Origin: Deltaproteobacteria bacterium
GTDB taxonomy: Bacteria > Myxococcota > UBA727 > VGSZ01
Reading direction: 5' to 3'
Assembly: GCA_020850995.1 (NCBI GenBank)
Contig: JADZDP010000105.1
Coordinates: 1-64,000 of the forward strand
DNA length: 64,000 bases
A model generated the notes under the pieces. That model saw only the letters and a program-made list of their open reading frames with translations, was not told the DNA's origin and did no database searches. Both the position numbers and the translations under genes were made by a program. Shown here in pieces: positions 17,796 through 26,694 of this stretch; within the stretch, counting starts at the first letter, position 1, and every line of letters starts with the position of its first letter.

Positions 17796-18422
17796 TCAGA
17801 CCGCGGTCCAGCTCAGGTCGCCGGCGCCCTCGCGCACCACCACCGGGTAGGGCCCGGTCAGATCCACCACCGACGAGGGTGGGCGATCGATGTGATCGGC
17901 GTCGACGATGGCGTCGAGGCCATGGCCCATGTGCAGGTTGATCTCGTCGGCGTTGAACAGGGTTTTGTTGTTCACCGTGGTCGACGTGGAGATGATGGGC
18001 TTGGCGAAAGCGCGCGCCAGCGCCAGGGTGACGGGATGATCGGGCACACGGATGCCCACGGTCTTGCGCTTGCTCTGCAAGACGCGCGGTACCTCGGGGG
18101 TGGCGCGCAAGATGAAGGTGTAGGGCCCCGGCAAGAGGCGCTTCATGATGCGGTACGCCTCGTTCTCGACGAGCGCGTAGCGCGCGATGTCCGACAGGTC
18201 GGGCACCACGATGGACAGCAGGTGATCCCGCTTGAGCCCCTTCAACAGGTAGATGCGATCGAGCGCATGCTTGTCGAAGATGCTGCAGCCGATCCCATAG
18301 GTGGTGTCGGTGGGGTAGGCGATGACGCCGCCGCGCTCGAGGATCTCCACCGCGCGCTGGATCTTGCGCGGCTCCGGGAAGTCCTTGTTGACGACGAGCC
18401 GCAAGCAGGTCGAATGAGCCAT
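17796..18422 (-). CDS. Sua5/YciO/YrdC-type protein
   Basis: A 208-residue protein of the YrdC fold. The family makes threonylcarbamoyl-AMP for the t6A modification of ANN-decoding tRNAs; YciO paralogues share the fold with a less clear role. Seen here: GGVIAYPTDTTYGIGC, the nucleotide site around KGLKRDHLLS, LLPGPYTFIL, and KRKTVGIRVPDHP with ISTSTTVN. The KRKTVGIRVPD form is closer to YciO than to TsaC. The ATG at 18422 with AAGGA just upstream is chosen; the open frame beyond it is antisense to the next gene. It converges with the metzincin gene with a 4-bp gap. Confidence 0.85.
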   Translation of the reverse strand: MAHSTCLRLVVNKDFPEPRKIQRAVEILERGGVIAYPTDTTYGIGCSIFDKHALDRIYLLKGLKRDHLLSIVVPDLSDIARYALVENEAYRIMKRLLPGPYTFILRATPEVPRVLQSKRKTVGIRVPDHPVTLALARAFAKPIISTSTTVNNKTLFNADEINLHMGHGLDAIVDADHIDRPPSSVVDLTGPYPVVVREGAGDLSWTAV

Positions 18423-18540
18423 GGATCCTTGATTCCGGGGCGGTGTTGCCACCGGGCCGCCGTTTGCGCAACCTAGTACGCCGCCACATCCGAGGATTGC
18501 CCGGGCGCGCGCCGCGCCTACGGTGCAGAGGAGGTCGCCC

Positions 18541-19128
18541 ATGAGCCAGCCGGAACAGCTCCCGCCCGAGCACAAGGGCGCCGACGACACCACGCGTGAC
18601 GCCAGGCGTGAGGGCGAGGCCCCGCGCTTCAACCTCGAGGTAGCTGGTGAGAACGCCCAGGAGGCTGTGCAGAAGCTCAAGCGGAGCGTGCAGTACTGGG
18701 TCGACCGCGGCCGCTACAACAAGGTGCGCATCAAGCGCGCCGGCAAGCCCGTCTTGCCCGACATCCCCATAGGTGCGTTGGTGGCCTTCGAGGCGGCGAC
18801 CTTCTTCTGGACCGGCCTCTTGCGCGCGGCGCTGGTCAACGTGGTTGGCCGCGTGTTCTTCGAGGTCGAGCTCATCAACGAAGCCGACGAGCACTACAAG
18901 AAGGGCGTGGAGCACTTCCTCGCCGGTGAGATGCGCGAGGCCGAGGAGCTGCTCGAGCGCGCGCTCAAGATCGACGAGCGGCACGCCAAGGCGCACTTGC
19001 AGATGGGCGTGTTGCGCAAGGTGCAGGGCAAGGCCGACGACGCAAAGCTGCACTTCGCCCGCGTCCTCGAGCTGGCGCCGAGCACCGACCCCGCGCGCGA
19101 GGCCGAGGTCCACCTCAAGAAGCTCTGA
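18541..19128 (+). CDS. DUF4342-like domain fused to TPR
   Basis: A 195-residue protein. Residues about 35-105 (AVQKLKRSVQYW...NKVRIKRAGK...LPDIPIGALVA...) follow the pattern of DUF4342, a small domain of unknown role in which a basic strand precedes a membrane-embedded stretch. Here the stretch is VAFEAATFFWTGLLRAALVN. The C-terminal half (ADEHYKKGVEHFLAGEMREA...AKAHLQMGVLRKVQGKADDA) is two tetratricopeptide repeats. The ATG at 18541 has GAGGAGG seven bases upstream. It is probably a membrane-associated adaptor; no partner is evident from neighbours. Confidence 0.68.
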   Translation: MSQPEQLPPEHKGADDTTRDARREGEAPRFNLEVAGENAQEAVQKLKRSVQYWVDRGRYNKVRIKRAGKPVLPDIPIGALVAFEAATFFWTGLLRAALVNVVGRVFFEVELINEADEHYKKGVEHFLAGEMREAEELLERALKIDERHAKAHLQMGVLRKVQGKADDAKLHFARVLELAPSTDPAREAEVHLKKL

Positions 19129-19140
19129 CCGAACCGGTCA
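19126..19140. terminator. Small hairpin between convergent genes
   Basis: TGACCG and CGGTCA form a 6-bp stem with a 3-base loop. It overlaps the stop codon of the TPR gene and lies in the 18-bp gap to a convergent gene. It may serve as a short bidirectional terminator, but there is no U-tract. Confidence 0.25.
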
Positions 19141-19146
19141 CGCCGC

Positions 19147-19878
19147 TCAGGGCGCGTCGGGCTCCTTGTCGGTGATCTTGCCCTCGGCAGGCGGTGGCGG
19201 GGTCGCAGCCCCCGCGGCCGGGGCGGGCGCGGCGCCTGGGCTCGGCGGCGCGCCGCCTTCCAGGTTGACGACGAAGAGGGGCAGGCGCCCCACCTCTTTC
19301 CCGTCGAGGTCGACCACGTAGAAGTGCTGGCCTGCGTTCTTGAACACCGGGGCCGGGAACTCGAGCACGTGGTCGATCTTGGGCCGGCTGCGGAAGTCGA
19401 TGACATCCGAGGCCTTCGCGACGCGCTGATTGCGCGCGTCGACGATGGCGACACTCATGTTCATCTCACGCCCCGCCTTGGACGTGAGCGTCAGGCACAC
19501 CTCGAAGCCCACGTCGGCCTTGGCCGGCACCTCGTCGAAGGTCCAGTCGATCAGCTTCTTCTTGGAGCGGCCACCAGGCTGGCAGCCGAGCTTCTTGTCT
19601 TGGTTGATCTTCTCGGCCGCGAACACCTTGAGGAGCTGCACGCCCGCGTTCGGGTCGCTCTCGTCCTCTTTGGGCGCCAAGCCGGTGCTGCCGGTCTTGT
19701 TGCCCACGCCCTCGGTCGCCTTCTTCATCTCCTCGAGGTTGTTCTTGGGCGGCGGCGCACCGAACAGGTCGTCAAAGTTGCCGGCGTCCTTGCTCTCCTT
19801 GCCCTTGTCCTTCTTGTCGCCCGCGAGGGCAGGGGACACGAGCAGCGCAGCGAGCAAAGGAACGACGATGAACCGCAT
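19147..19878 (-). CDS. Secreted protein of unknown function
   Basis: A 243-residue protein with a clear signal peptide (MRFIVVPLLAALLVSPALAG). The mature N-terminus is Lys/Asp-rich and includes FDDLFGAPPPK. The core, about residues 75-205, alternates strands (VGFEVCLTLTSKAGREMNMSV, KIDHVLEFPAPVF, QHFYVVDLDGKEVGRLPLFV) like an immunoglobulin-type or other beta-sandwich domain. The tail is Pro/Ala-rich. There are two Cys in the core. I recognise no family. It probably resides in the periplasm and is transcribed toward its TPR-containing neighbour. Confidence 0.65.
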   Translation of the reverse strand: MRFIVVPLLAALLVSPALAGDKKDKGKESKDAGNFDDLFGAPPPKNNLEEMKKATEGVGNKTGSTGLAPKEDESDPNAGVQLLKVFAAEKINQDKKLGCQPGGRSKKKLIDWTFDEVPAKADVGFEVCLTLTSKAGREMNMSVAIVDARNQRVAKASDVIDFRSRPKIDHVLEFPAPVFKNAGQHFYVVDLDGKEVGRLPLFVVNLEGGAPPSPGAAPAPAAGAATPPPPAEGKITDKEPDAP

Positions 19879-20001
19879 GCAGACCTCCCCGGAGCGTCCC
19901 TACATCATGCTACCAGGCCAGCGACGCTCGTCAGGCTTCCCGCGGAGTGTAACCGCAAACCATCGACGCTGCCGGCGCCGCGTGGGTTCATCTGCGCTCG
20001 C

Positions 20002-20472
20002 TCACCCCGACTTGGCGCGCGGGTCCGTCCGCTCGGCCGGCAGTCCCCCGGCACGCCGACGGTCGAGGGTGTTGCGCAGGCGCCGGGTCAACACCTTGAT
20101 GATGCCCTGCGCGATCTCGCTCTTCTCCGCGAGGATCTCGTTGAAGTCGTCGCGGTGGATCTTCAGCAGCGTCAAGTCGTGGAGCGCCGAGGCCGAGGCG
20201 GAGCGGGGCTCGCTGTCGAGCAGCGCCATCTCGCCGAACACCTGGCGCTCCCCGAGCACCGCCAGCTCGTCACCGCCGGTGTGGATGCGCACCTTGCCGT
20301 CGATGACGAAGTAGAGCGTGTCGCCGGGGTCGCCCTCGTGGAAGACCTCGTCGCCCTCCTCGTACTGCACCTCGTCGGTGATCTGGGCGATCTGCGACAG
20401 GTCCTCGCCGGGGATCTGCGAGAACAAGTCGATGCTCTTCAAGAACAGCACCTTTTCGACGGTACTGATCAC
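20002..20472 (-). CDS. Cyclic nucleotide-binding domain protein
   Basis: A 156-residue single-domain protein of the CAP/cNMP-binding fold. It shows the beta-roll (YEEGDEVFHEGDPGDTLYFVIDGKVRIH) and the phosphate-binding cassette region FGEMALLDSEPRSASASA, whose Gly-Glu...Arg pattern fits a nucleotide binder. There is no C-terminal winged helix, so it is not a transcription factor; the tail is a basic helix. Its ATG overlaps the stop of the transporter/HEAT gene by four bases (ATGA). It may therefore act as a detached regulatory subunit of that membrane protein. Fusions of this domain to similar transporters are known in other phyla. Confidence 0.85.
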   Translation of the reverse strand: MISTVEKVLFLKSIDLFSQIPGEDLSQIAQITDEVQYEEGDEVFHEGDPGDTLYFVIDGKVRIHTGGDELAVLGERQVFGEMALLDSEPRSASASALHDLTLLKIHRDDFNEILAEKSEIAQGIIKVLTRRLRNTLDRRRAGGLPAERTDPRAKSG

Positions 20473-23408
20473 GATGCCCTCGCGGTGGCCGCAGCATCGG
20501 TGGTTGCCGACGGGCGGTCAACGGCGGCGGCGTCGGCCGCGAGCACGCGCTCGGCCTCACGCAGCAGCCAGGCGCGCATCTCGCGCGGGGCCTCGTGGCC
20601 TTCCTCGTCGAGCGCCCGCACGCGCGCCACGAACGCCGCCGGTGGCGTCAGCACGGCGTAGGTGCGCAGGGCGGTCTCGCGCACGATGGGGTCGGCGTGC
20701 TCCAAGTGCGGCGCCACGCGATCGGCGAGGTGCATGAGGCCGAGCTCGCCGGCGACGTGCAGCGCCACCACCACGAGCCACGGGTCCCGTCCCACCAGGT
20801 AGTCGCCGATCCACTCCGGCGGCGCCTTGCGCTCGAGCTTGTAGATCTCGGCGCCGCGCGCGAGCACCTTCTGTCGAGGTTGCTCCTCCACCAGCGGCAG
20901 CACGCGTCGCTTCTCGTCGGGCTCGAGCACATTGTCGAGCACCTCGACGGCGTTGGCGCGCGTGGTGAGCTGCGTGCTCTTGAGGTTGGCGTGGATCAGC
21001 TCCATCGCCTTGAGCGGATAGATGATGGAGAGCAAGCGGAAGATGCGGTCGAGGCTGCGCGCCAGGCGCTCCTCGATGGCGTCGCGCAAGAGGTTTGGGC
21101 CCTCGCTGCCCGCGATGGGTTGCAGGTCGTCGAGCGCCGCCAGGTTTTGGTAGTGCTCGCGCACCTCCTCGTCGATGAGCGTGCGCACCTTGGCGCCCTC
21201 CACGCGGCGCTGCAGGCGATCGCGCAGGCGAGCGGCAGCGCGCGCGGTCTCGCGCCTGGTGTCGGGGTCGCGCACCGCGAGGTTCTGCAGGAGCACGTCG
21301 AGGCAGCGGGGGGTGCCGATGCGCTCGAGGATGCGCGGTACCTGGCGGCGCAGCGAGGGCTCCTCGCGCTCCTGCGCCAGCACCTTGCCGAGCACGTCGA
21401 CGGCGGCGTCGGCGTACGCCGCCAGCGCCTGGGCGGCGGCGCGCGCGGTGTCACGTTGGGCCAGCTTGTAGACCAGGCTCGGGATCAGCTCTGGCGACTG
21501 CATGGCGCCCGCGGCCGCCACTGCCGCGTTCTGCACGCGCGCGCTCTTGTCACGCATGAGCGCCCATACCGGCTGGTAGAAGCTGCGCACGCCGATGTCC
21601 TTCAGCACGTTGGCGGCCTCGAAGCGCACGTCCTCGTCGGGCGAGGTCTGCATCTCCTTGAGGTGCTCGGCGGACAAGAGGATGCCCTCGAGTCCACCGT
21701 GCCGGATCAGGCTGGCAACCGCGGCGCCGCGCACGGCGGGCGCGGTGCTCGCGAGGTGCGGCTTGACCACGCGCAGCGCCGGCTCTCCCACCACCGCGCA
21801 GAAGGCGCGCACCGCGGCGGCGCGCACCGCGGCGTCGGCGTCGTCGAAGCGCGCCAGGATCCGCTCGTTAGCTGACAGCGAGCTCGAGCGCGCCAGGATC
21901 TCGAGCGCGCGGACGCGCAGATCGGCGTCCGGGTGATCGAGCAGGCGCACCACCTCGGGCGTGAGGTCGTGGTTGACGACGCGGCGCGCGAGCTCGACGG
22001 CGTTGCGCACCTCCGATGTCGCCTCGGACAAGAGCGTGCGGCGCAGCACGGCCACGGTGGCCTCGTCGGAGATCACCAGCGTCTTCTCGGAGAAGTCGAG
22101 TCGCCGGCGGCGCAGCGTGGCGAGGAGCTGGGTGACGTACTCCCGCCGAATGAGGAGAATCAGCACCAGCCACAGCGACGTCAGCGTGGCCGCGACGAAG
22201 GCGAGGCTGGTGATGGGCAGCTTGAGCGGGCCCACGATGGCGACCATGGCCGCGCCCGCCACGCCACCGGACACGGGCTTGACGATGCCGTCGATGAAGG
22301 TCTTGGCGCGCCCTCGCACGTGGCCCGGCACCGGCGTGTAGATGACCTGCATGGTGGCGTCGTAGATCGAGTAGCGGAAGGCGTTCTCGGCGCCCTTGGT
22401 GAAGATGGCGGCGTAGAACGCGCTCGCCACGCCGCCGATCATGCCGACCATGCCGACCAGCAGCGTGGCCGGCAGCACCGCCAGGCTCGCCACCACGCCG
22501 AAGCGCTCCAAGATGCGGCCCGTGAGGCCGAGCTGCATCACCGCGGCGATGATGCCGGTGAGCGCCGAGAAGGCCGCCATGAACGACGACAACCCGTCGG
22601 TGTCGACCCCGCTGGCGCTGGTGAACGCCTCTTTGGCGAGCACCTTGAACTGGTAGTCGATGAGCGGCACCGTGATGAACGTCGCCACCGTCATGCCGGC
22701 GATGATCTTGAGGTGCTTGCTGGCGAAGACGTCGTGGACCTGGCTCTTGACCTGGAACTTGGCGCGCTTCTGACCCGGGCGCTGGCTCTGCATCACCGCC
22801 TCGGTCAGGCGCGCGCGCTCGAGGCGCCCGAGGCGCACCACCACGACGGCCGCGCCGCCGAGCAGCACCATCTGCAGGAACAGCAGGTTCTCGGTGCCTA
22901 CGAGCTTGACCACGGCCGAGAGCAGCGCGCCGCAGACCACGCTGGCCACGACGGCGCCGGCGCCGATGAAGGGGAAGAGGCGCTTGGCCTCGCGCGACGA
23001 GAACATGTCGCCGGCGAAGGTCCAGAACTGCAGGATGAGGAAGGTGCCAAAGACCTCGACGAAGTTGTACAGCACCACCACGACCCACGCGCCGCCAGAG
23101 GCCAACAGCGCGCGGCACACGGCCATGCCGACAACGATGATCGCGAGCGTGGCGACGATGAGGCGATCGCGGCGAAAACGGTCGGCGATGCGCGCGTAGA
23201 GGTACGCGGGCAGCGGCACCATCACCGCCACCGAGATGTACATGAAGGCGAGGTCCTCTTTGGAAAAGCTCGAGAGGAAGAGCGAGTCGCGCGCGATGCG
23301 GCCGGTGATGAAGGTCGAGACCGCGAGCAGCAGATACAGGCCCATCAAGAGGACCTTCTCCGCCTCCCCCGATCGGATCTTCAGGACGCCGAGCAGCCAA
23401 TCACGCAC
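20469..23408 (-). CDS. ATP/ADP-translocase-like MFS protein with C-terminal HEAT repeats
   Basis: A 979-residue protein. The N-terminal 420 residues hold about 12 membrane helices of the nucleotide-transporter-like MFS type (ITGRIARDSLFLSSF, LILQFWTFAGDMFSSREAKRLFP, TPVPGHVRGRAKTFIDG). From about residue 450 the protein is soluble, with repeated two-helix HEAT units (LLDHPDADLRVRALEIL, FDDADAAVRAAAVRAF and others). Bacterial relatives are widespread outside parasites and their transported substrate is not known, so nucleotide exchange should not be assumed. The ATG at 23408 starts the first amphipathic segment. It is translationally coupled to the cNMP-binding gene. Confidence 0.82.
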   Translation of the reverse strand: MRDWLLGVLKIRSGEAEKVLLMGLYLLLAVSTFITGRIARDSLFLSSFSKEDLAFMYISVAVMVPLPAYLYARIADRFRRDRLIVATLAIIVVGMAVCRALLASGGAWVVVVLYNFVEVFGTFLILQFWTFAGDMFSSREAKRLFPFIGAGAVVASVVCGALLSAVVKLVGTENLLFLQMVLLGGAAVVVVRLGRLERARLTEAVMQSQRPGQKRAKFQVKSQVHDVFASKHLKIIAGMTVATFITVPLIDYQFKVLAKEAFTSASGVDTDGLSSFMAAFSALTGIIAAVMQLGLTGRILERFGVVASLAVLPATLLVGMVGMIGGVASAFYAAIFTKGAENAFRYSIYDATMQVIYTPVPGHVRGRAKTFIDGIVKPVSGGVAGAAMVAIVGPLKLPITSLAFVAATLTSLWLVLILLIRREYVTQLLATLRRRRLDFSEKTLVISDEATVAVLRRTLLSEATSEVRNAVELARRVVNHDLTPEVVRLLDHPDADLRVRALEILARSSSLSANERILARFDDADAAVRAAAVRAFCAVVGEPALRVVKPHLASTAPAVRGAAVASLIRHGGLEGILLSAEHLKEMQTSPDEDVRFEAANVLKDIGVRSFYQPVWALMRDKSARVQNAAVAAAGAMQSPELIPSLVYKLAQRDTARAAAQALAAYADAAVDVLGKVLAQEREEPSLRRQVPRILERIGTPRCLDVLLQNLAVRDPDTRRETARAAARLRDRLQRRVEGAKVRTLIDEEVREHYQNLAALDDLQPIAGSEGPNLLRDAIEERLARSLDRIFRLLSIIYPLKAMELIHANLKSTQLTTRANAVEVLDNVLEPDEKRRVLPLVEEQPRQKVLARGAEIYKLERKAPPEWIGDYLVGRDPWLVVVALHVAGELGLMHLADRVAPHLEHADPIVRETALRTYAVLTPPAAFVARVRALDEEGHEAPREMRAWLLREAERVLAADAAAVDRPSATTDAAATARAS

Positions 23409-23526
23409 CGGGGCACTCTACCCCCGTTGGCGGCTCGCCGATCGACGGCCCGCGCCAACGCCCTGGCGCGACGCTCGCGGCGTGGAAAGTTGGCGTCACC
23501 CTGCGCGCTGGGCTACCGATCGGGGG

Positions 23527-24393
23527 ATGCGCTGGCCTGCCGCCATCCTGTTCGTCTCCGCGCACGTGTGGGCCCTCGGGTGCGCGAGCGCCCCCACGCC
23601 CACGCCAACACCGGCGGTGCGCGCCGACGACGACGTCGACGCCCTCAAGGAGCGCCTGGCTCGCGTGGAGCGCCGCTTGGCCGACGTCGACGCGCGGCTC
23701 GGGCTCTTGCTCGCGCAGCGCGCGGGCAAGGGCCCGCGCACGCCCGTGGCCATCTCCACCGACGACGTTGGTCGGCACGACCTGGGGCCAAGCGAGCTGA
23801 TCGTCGAGGATCCGCCCCGTGAAGAGGCGAGCCTCGGCGCGCGCGCCGCCTTGCGCAGCGTCGACCTCGGGCCGCGTCCGCGCCCGGCCGACGACGAGAT
23901 CAGCGACCCCGCGCCGCCGCGGGGTGACGCGTCGGGCGACTCCGGCGAGGCGGTGGTGATACGCATGACCGGCGACGGCGCCGCCACGGTGGGCGAGGGT
24001 CCTCCCGACGGTGCCATGCCCGAGGAGCTGTACGCGTGGGCGCAGGCGCGCCTCAAGAGCGGGCGCGCGCTCGAGGCCGTGACGGCGCTCGAGGAGATCG
24101 AGCGTCGCTTCCCCGGTCACGACCTGGCGGACAACGCGGCCTATTGGATCGCTTGGGCCCACCAGTCGCGCGGCGACCACAGGCTGGCGCTCCAGGTGTG
24201 GGAGCGGCTCCCGCTTCGGTACCCAAGGAGCTCCAAGGTGCCCGACGCGCTCTTCGGCATGGCCCAGAGCCACGAGGCGCTGGGCGAGCCTGCGGTCGCC
24301 GAGACCCTGTACGAGCAGGTCGTGCGGCGCTTCCCCAAGGCGGAGAAGGTGCGAGAGGCGAAGGCGGCGCTGGTGCGGCTGAGGCCCCGCTGA
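23527..24393 (+). CDS. CpoB/YbgF-like lipoprotein with TPRs
   Basis: A 288-residue lipoprotein with a lipobox at ALGCA. A coiled coil follows (DDVDALKERLARVERRLADVDARLGLLL), as in the trimerising N-terminus of CpoB/YbgF. After a long acidic Pro-rich spacer, the last 120 residues hold three tetratricopeptide repeats (MPEELYAWAQARLKSGRALEAV; NAAYWIAWAHQSRGDHRLALQ; PDALFGMAQSHEALGEPAVAE). CpoB coordinates peptidoglycan synthesis with outer-membrane constriction through Tol-Pal. No tol or pal genes lie here, so the role is by analogy. The ATG at 23527 directly follows GGGGGA. Confidence 0.78.
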   Translation: MRWPAAILFVSAHVWALGCASAPTPTPTPAVRADDDVDALKERLARVERRLADVDARLGLLLAQRAGKGPRTPVAISTDDVGRHDLGPSELIVEDPPREEASLGARAALRSVDLGPRPRPADDEISDPAPPRGDASGDSGEAVVIRMTGDGAATVGEGPPDGAMPEELYAWAQARLKSGRALEAVTALEEIERRFPGHDLADNAAYWIAWAHQSRGDHRLALQVWERLPLRYPRSSKVPDALFGMAQSHEALGEPAVAETLYEQVVRRFPKAEKVREAKAALVRLRPR

Positions 24394-24505
24394 CGTCGGT
24401 GGGGCCCGACGCGACGGGGGGCCGAAAATTTCCGCGCCAGCCGCGCTGCGACTAGTCTCGATCCGATCGATCACCTGGACGGGCCGTGGCCCGCCCGGAG
24501 GCTTC

Positions 24506-25699
24506 ATGCGGCGCTTCCACCTTCCCCTCGTCGTTCTCGCCTCGGTCAACGGGCTCGCGCTGGCGGCCGCAGCGCAGACGGAAATGGCAGACGAGGCGCG
24601 TGATCGCCTGGCCGACGACGCCACGAGCGAGCCAGCGGCGGAAGAGGGCGGCGAGGGCGCGCCGCCGGCGGAAGCCTCGGAGGGCTTCGGCGGCGACGAG
24701 GATGCCAGCCGGCCGGCGGAGGCGCCTGCCGAGGGCGGCGACACGCCGTCGAGCGCGCCCGAGAGCTACACGGTGCAGAGCGGCGACACGCTTTGGGGCC
24801 TCTCGCAGCGATTCCTGAACAACCCGTGGTACTGGCCGAAGATCTGGTCGTACAACCCGCAGCTCGACAACCCGAACTGGATCCGGCCTGGCACCGTGGT
24901 GCGCTTCTATCCGGGTGAGGAGCCGGTGGTCGAGGTGAAGCCAGAACCCGACGAGGAGCCGGAGTACGAGGACGTGGGAGAAGGCGGCGGCTTCGAGCAG
25001 GGCAAGGGTCTCAAGGACCGCCTCGAGAACCTGGCCGGTCGCGGCGCGGGCGGGCGTCGGCGCGAGTTCTTCATCCCGTCGGAGAAGGTGAATGACCAGG
25101 GCCAGGTGCTCAACTCGCCCGAGGAGACCCGCTACCTGACCATATCCGACCGTACCTACGTCAAGCTCAAATCGGGCGGGCCCGGCGATACCCTGCAGAT
25201 CTTCCGTACCGAGCGCGAGGTGCGCCACCCGGTGACGGGCGCCGCTCTCGGCCAGATGGTGCTCGAGGTCGGGGAGCTGCGCGTCGATCAGCAGGGCAAG
25301 GAGCAGGCGCTCGGTACGGTGACGGCCGCGTGGGACGCCATCGAGCGCGGCCAGTACGTCGGAGCGCTGCCGGTGCGTCAAGACCGGGTGAACCCGGTAC
25401 CCAACGGCAAGAACGTCAAGGGCTACGTGGTAGAGGCCGCCCCGCAGCGCCTTTCGTTCGTGGCCGAAGGCTACCTGGTGGTGGTCGACAAGGGCTCGTC
25501 CGATGGTGTCGAGGTGGGGAACACCTTCACCGTGGTCCGCGCCGGCGACCCCTACACCCGGCAGTACTCGGGCCTGAGCGACGAAGACATCGGCGAGCTC
25601 ATCGTGCTCGAGACCTTCAAGAGCTCGTCGACCGCCCTGTTGACCGCCGCGTCGCGCGAGGTTGTTCCCGGCGACCGCTGCGAGATGCGCGTCAAGTAG
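24506..25699 (+). CDS. Secreted LysM-domain protein
   Basis: A 397-residue protein. It starts with a signal peptide (ending AAAAQT), then an acidic low-complexity region. A LysM peptidoglycan-binding domain follows at about residues 88-135 (YTVQSGDTLWGLSQRFL...WYWPKIWSYN). The C-terminal 230 residues form a conserved-looking beta-rich domain (YLTISDRTYVKL, QRLSFVAEGYLVVVDKGSSDGVEVGNTF), seen together with LysM in related genomes but of unknown role. The two aromatic-rich WYWPKIW residues are characteristic of this LysM subtype. It probably binds the cell wall in the periplasm. It lies 112 bp after the CpoB-like gene, on the same strand. Confidence 0.82.
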   Translation: MRRFHLPLVVLASVNGLALAAAAQTEMADEARDRLADDATSEPAAEEGGEGAPPAEASEGFGGDEDASRPAEAPAEGGDTPSSAPESYTVQSGDTLWGLSQRFLNNPWYWPKIWSYNPQLDNPNWIRPGTVVRFYPGEEPVVEVKPEPDEEPEYEDVGEGGGFEQGKGLKDRLENLAGRGAGGRRREFFIPSEKVNDQGQVLNSPEETRYLTISDRTYVKLKSGGPGDTLQIFRTEREVRHPVTGAALGQMVLEVGELRVDQQGKEQALGTVTAAWDAIERGQYVGALPVRQDRVNPVPNGKNVKGYVVEAAPQRLSFVAEGYLVVVDKGSSDGVEVGNTFTVVRAGDPYTRQYSGLSDEDIGELIVLETFKSSSTALLTAASREVVPGDRCEMRVK

Positions 25700-25762
25700 C
25701 AGCCCGGCGGCGCAAGGAGCTGCGGATCCGCGCGCCCGCAACCGGGCTGCTAGACTGCGCTG

Positions 25763-26293
25763 GTGTTGGTGCCCCTGCGCGTTGCCGGCGTCGTTCTCGA
25801 CCCGCGGGATGGTCGGGCCGTCGTCGTGCTCGTCGACGACGAGAGCGGTCGTGCCTTCCCGCTGTGGGTGGCTGATCACGACGCGGCCGCCATCTCGCGC
25901 GCCATCGAGGGTCGCGGCCAGTCCTCGTCTACCGACACGCACGGGCTCTTGTGGGCGGCGGCGCGCACGCTCGGCGCCGGCGTCGAGCACGTGGAGCTCA
26001 ACGGTGCGCTGCACGGCGTGGTCTCGGCTGCGGTCACGCTCTCCGACGCCACCGGTCCGGTCACCCTGGCGGCGCGCGCCTCGGACGCCATCGCGCTGGC
26101 GCTCCGCGCGGGGGCCCCCGTGCTGGTGCACGAGGAGTTGCTGGCGCAAGTGGCGGCCCGCGTCGCCGACGCCGAGGCGCGCACCGCCGGACACGGCCCG
26201 GCTGCCGCCGAGCCGGTGCTGATGACCCCGGCGGAGCGCTGGAACGCGCTCTTGGCGCACCTGTCGACGCTGCCGAAACCCTACGAGGGCTGA
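25763..26293 (+). CDS. Bifunctional nuclease family (DUF151) protein
   Basis: A 176-residue protein whose N-terminal 130 residues match the BFN/DUF151 fold: VVLVDDESGRAFPLWVADHDAAAI, HVELNGALHGVVSAAVTL and the signature ARASDAIALALRAGAPVLV. Plant and bacterial members were reported to act as nucleases on RNA and DNA, but the cellular role in bacteria is unclear. A GTG start is used. Its 3' end overlaps the convergent vanZ-like gene by 13 bases. Confidence 0.85.
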   Translation: MLVPLRVAGVVLDPRDGRAVVVLVDDESGRAFPLWVADHDAAAISRAIEGRGQSSSTDTHGLLWAAARTLGAGVEHVELNGALHGVVSAAVTLSDATGPVTLAARASDAIALALRAGAPVLVHEELLAQVAARVADAEARTAGHGPAAAEPVLMTPAERWNALLAHLSTLPKPYEG

Positions 26294-26679
26294 CGCGGCC
26301 AGCGCCGCAGCACCAGCACGCCGAGCACGAACGCGCCGAGGCACGCGCCCGCCGTGTCAGCGATCAGGTCGTAGCTCGACATGCCGCGGCCGGGGACGAA
26401 GCTCTGGTGCCACTCGTCGCTCATGCCGTAGAGCGTGGCGCCGAGCGCCGCTTCGAGGCGCGCGGACCATCCAAGGTGGCCGGTGCGCGCGCGCGCGCCT
26501 ATCAAGATGAGCGTCGCGAGCCCGGCGTAGGCGATGGCGTGCAAGAGCTTGTCGCTGTTCCAGAACTCCAGGATCTCGGGGATGGGCGGGCGCGACATCG
26601 ACGACACCGCGAAGATTGCGACAGCGCCGACGAGGGCCGGGAGATAGCGAATCGCGACCTGGGAAGCGGGCCGTGCCAT
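26281..26679 (-). CDS. VanZ-like membrane protein
   Basis: A 132-residue protein with four membrane helices (around 11-26, 45-62, 72-85 and 108-125). It carries the VanZ signature SDKLLHAIAYAGLATL and SDEWHQSFVPGRGMSSYDLIADTAG. VanZ-like proteins are named after a teicoplanin-resistance gene, but most bacterial members have unknown roles in the envelope. It overlaps the nuclease gene tail to tail and lies 15 bp after the MglA-like GTPase on the same strand, with which it may be co-transcribed. Confidence 0.88.
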   Translation of the reverse strand: MARPASQVAIRYLPALVGAVAIFAVSSMSRPPIPEILEFWNSDKLLHAIAYAGLATLILIGARARTGHLGWSARLEAALGATLYGMSDEWHQSFVPGRGMSSYDLIADTAGACLGAFVLGVLVLRRWPRQPS

Positions 26680-26694
26680 CTCGCCGGGAACGGC

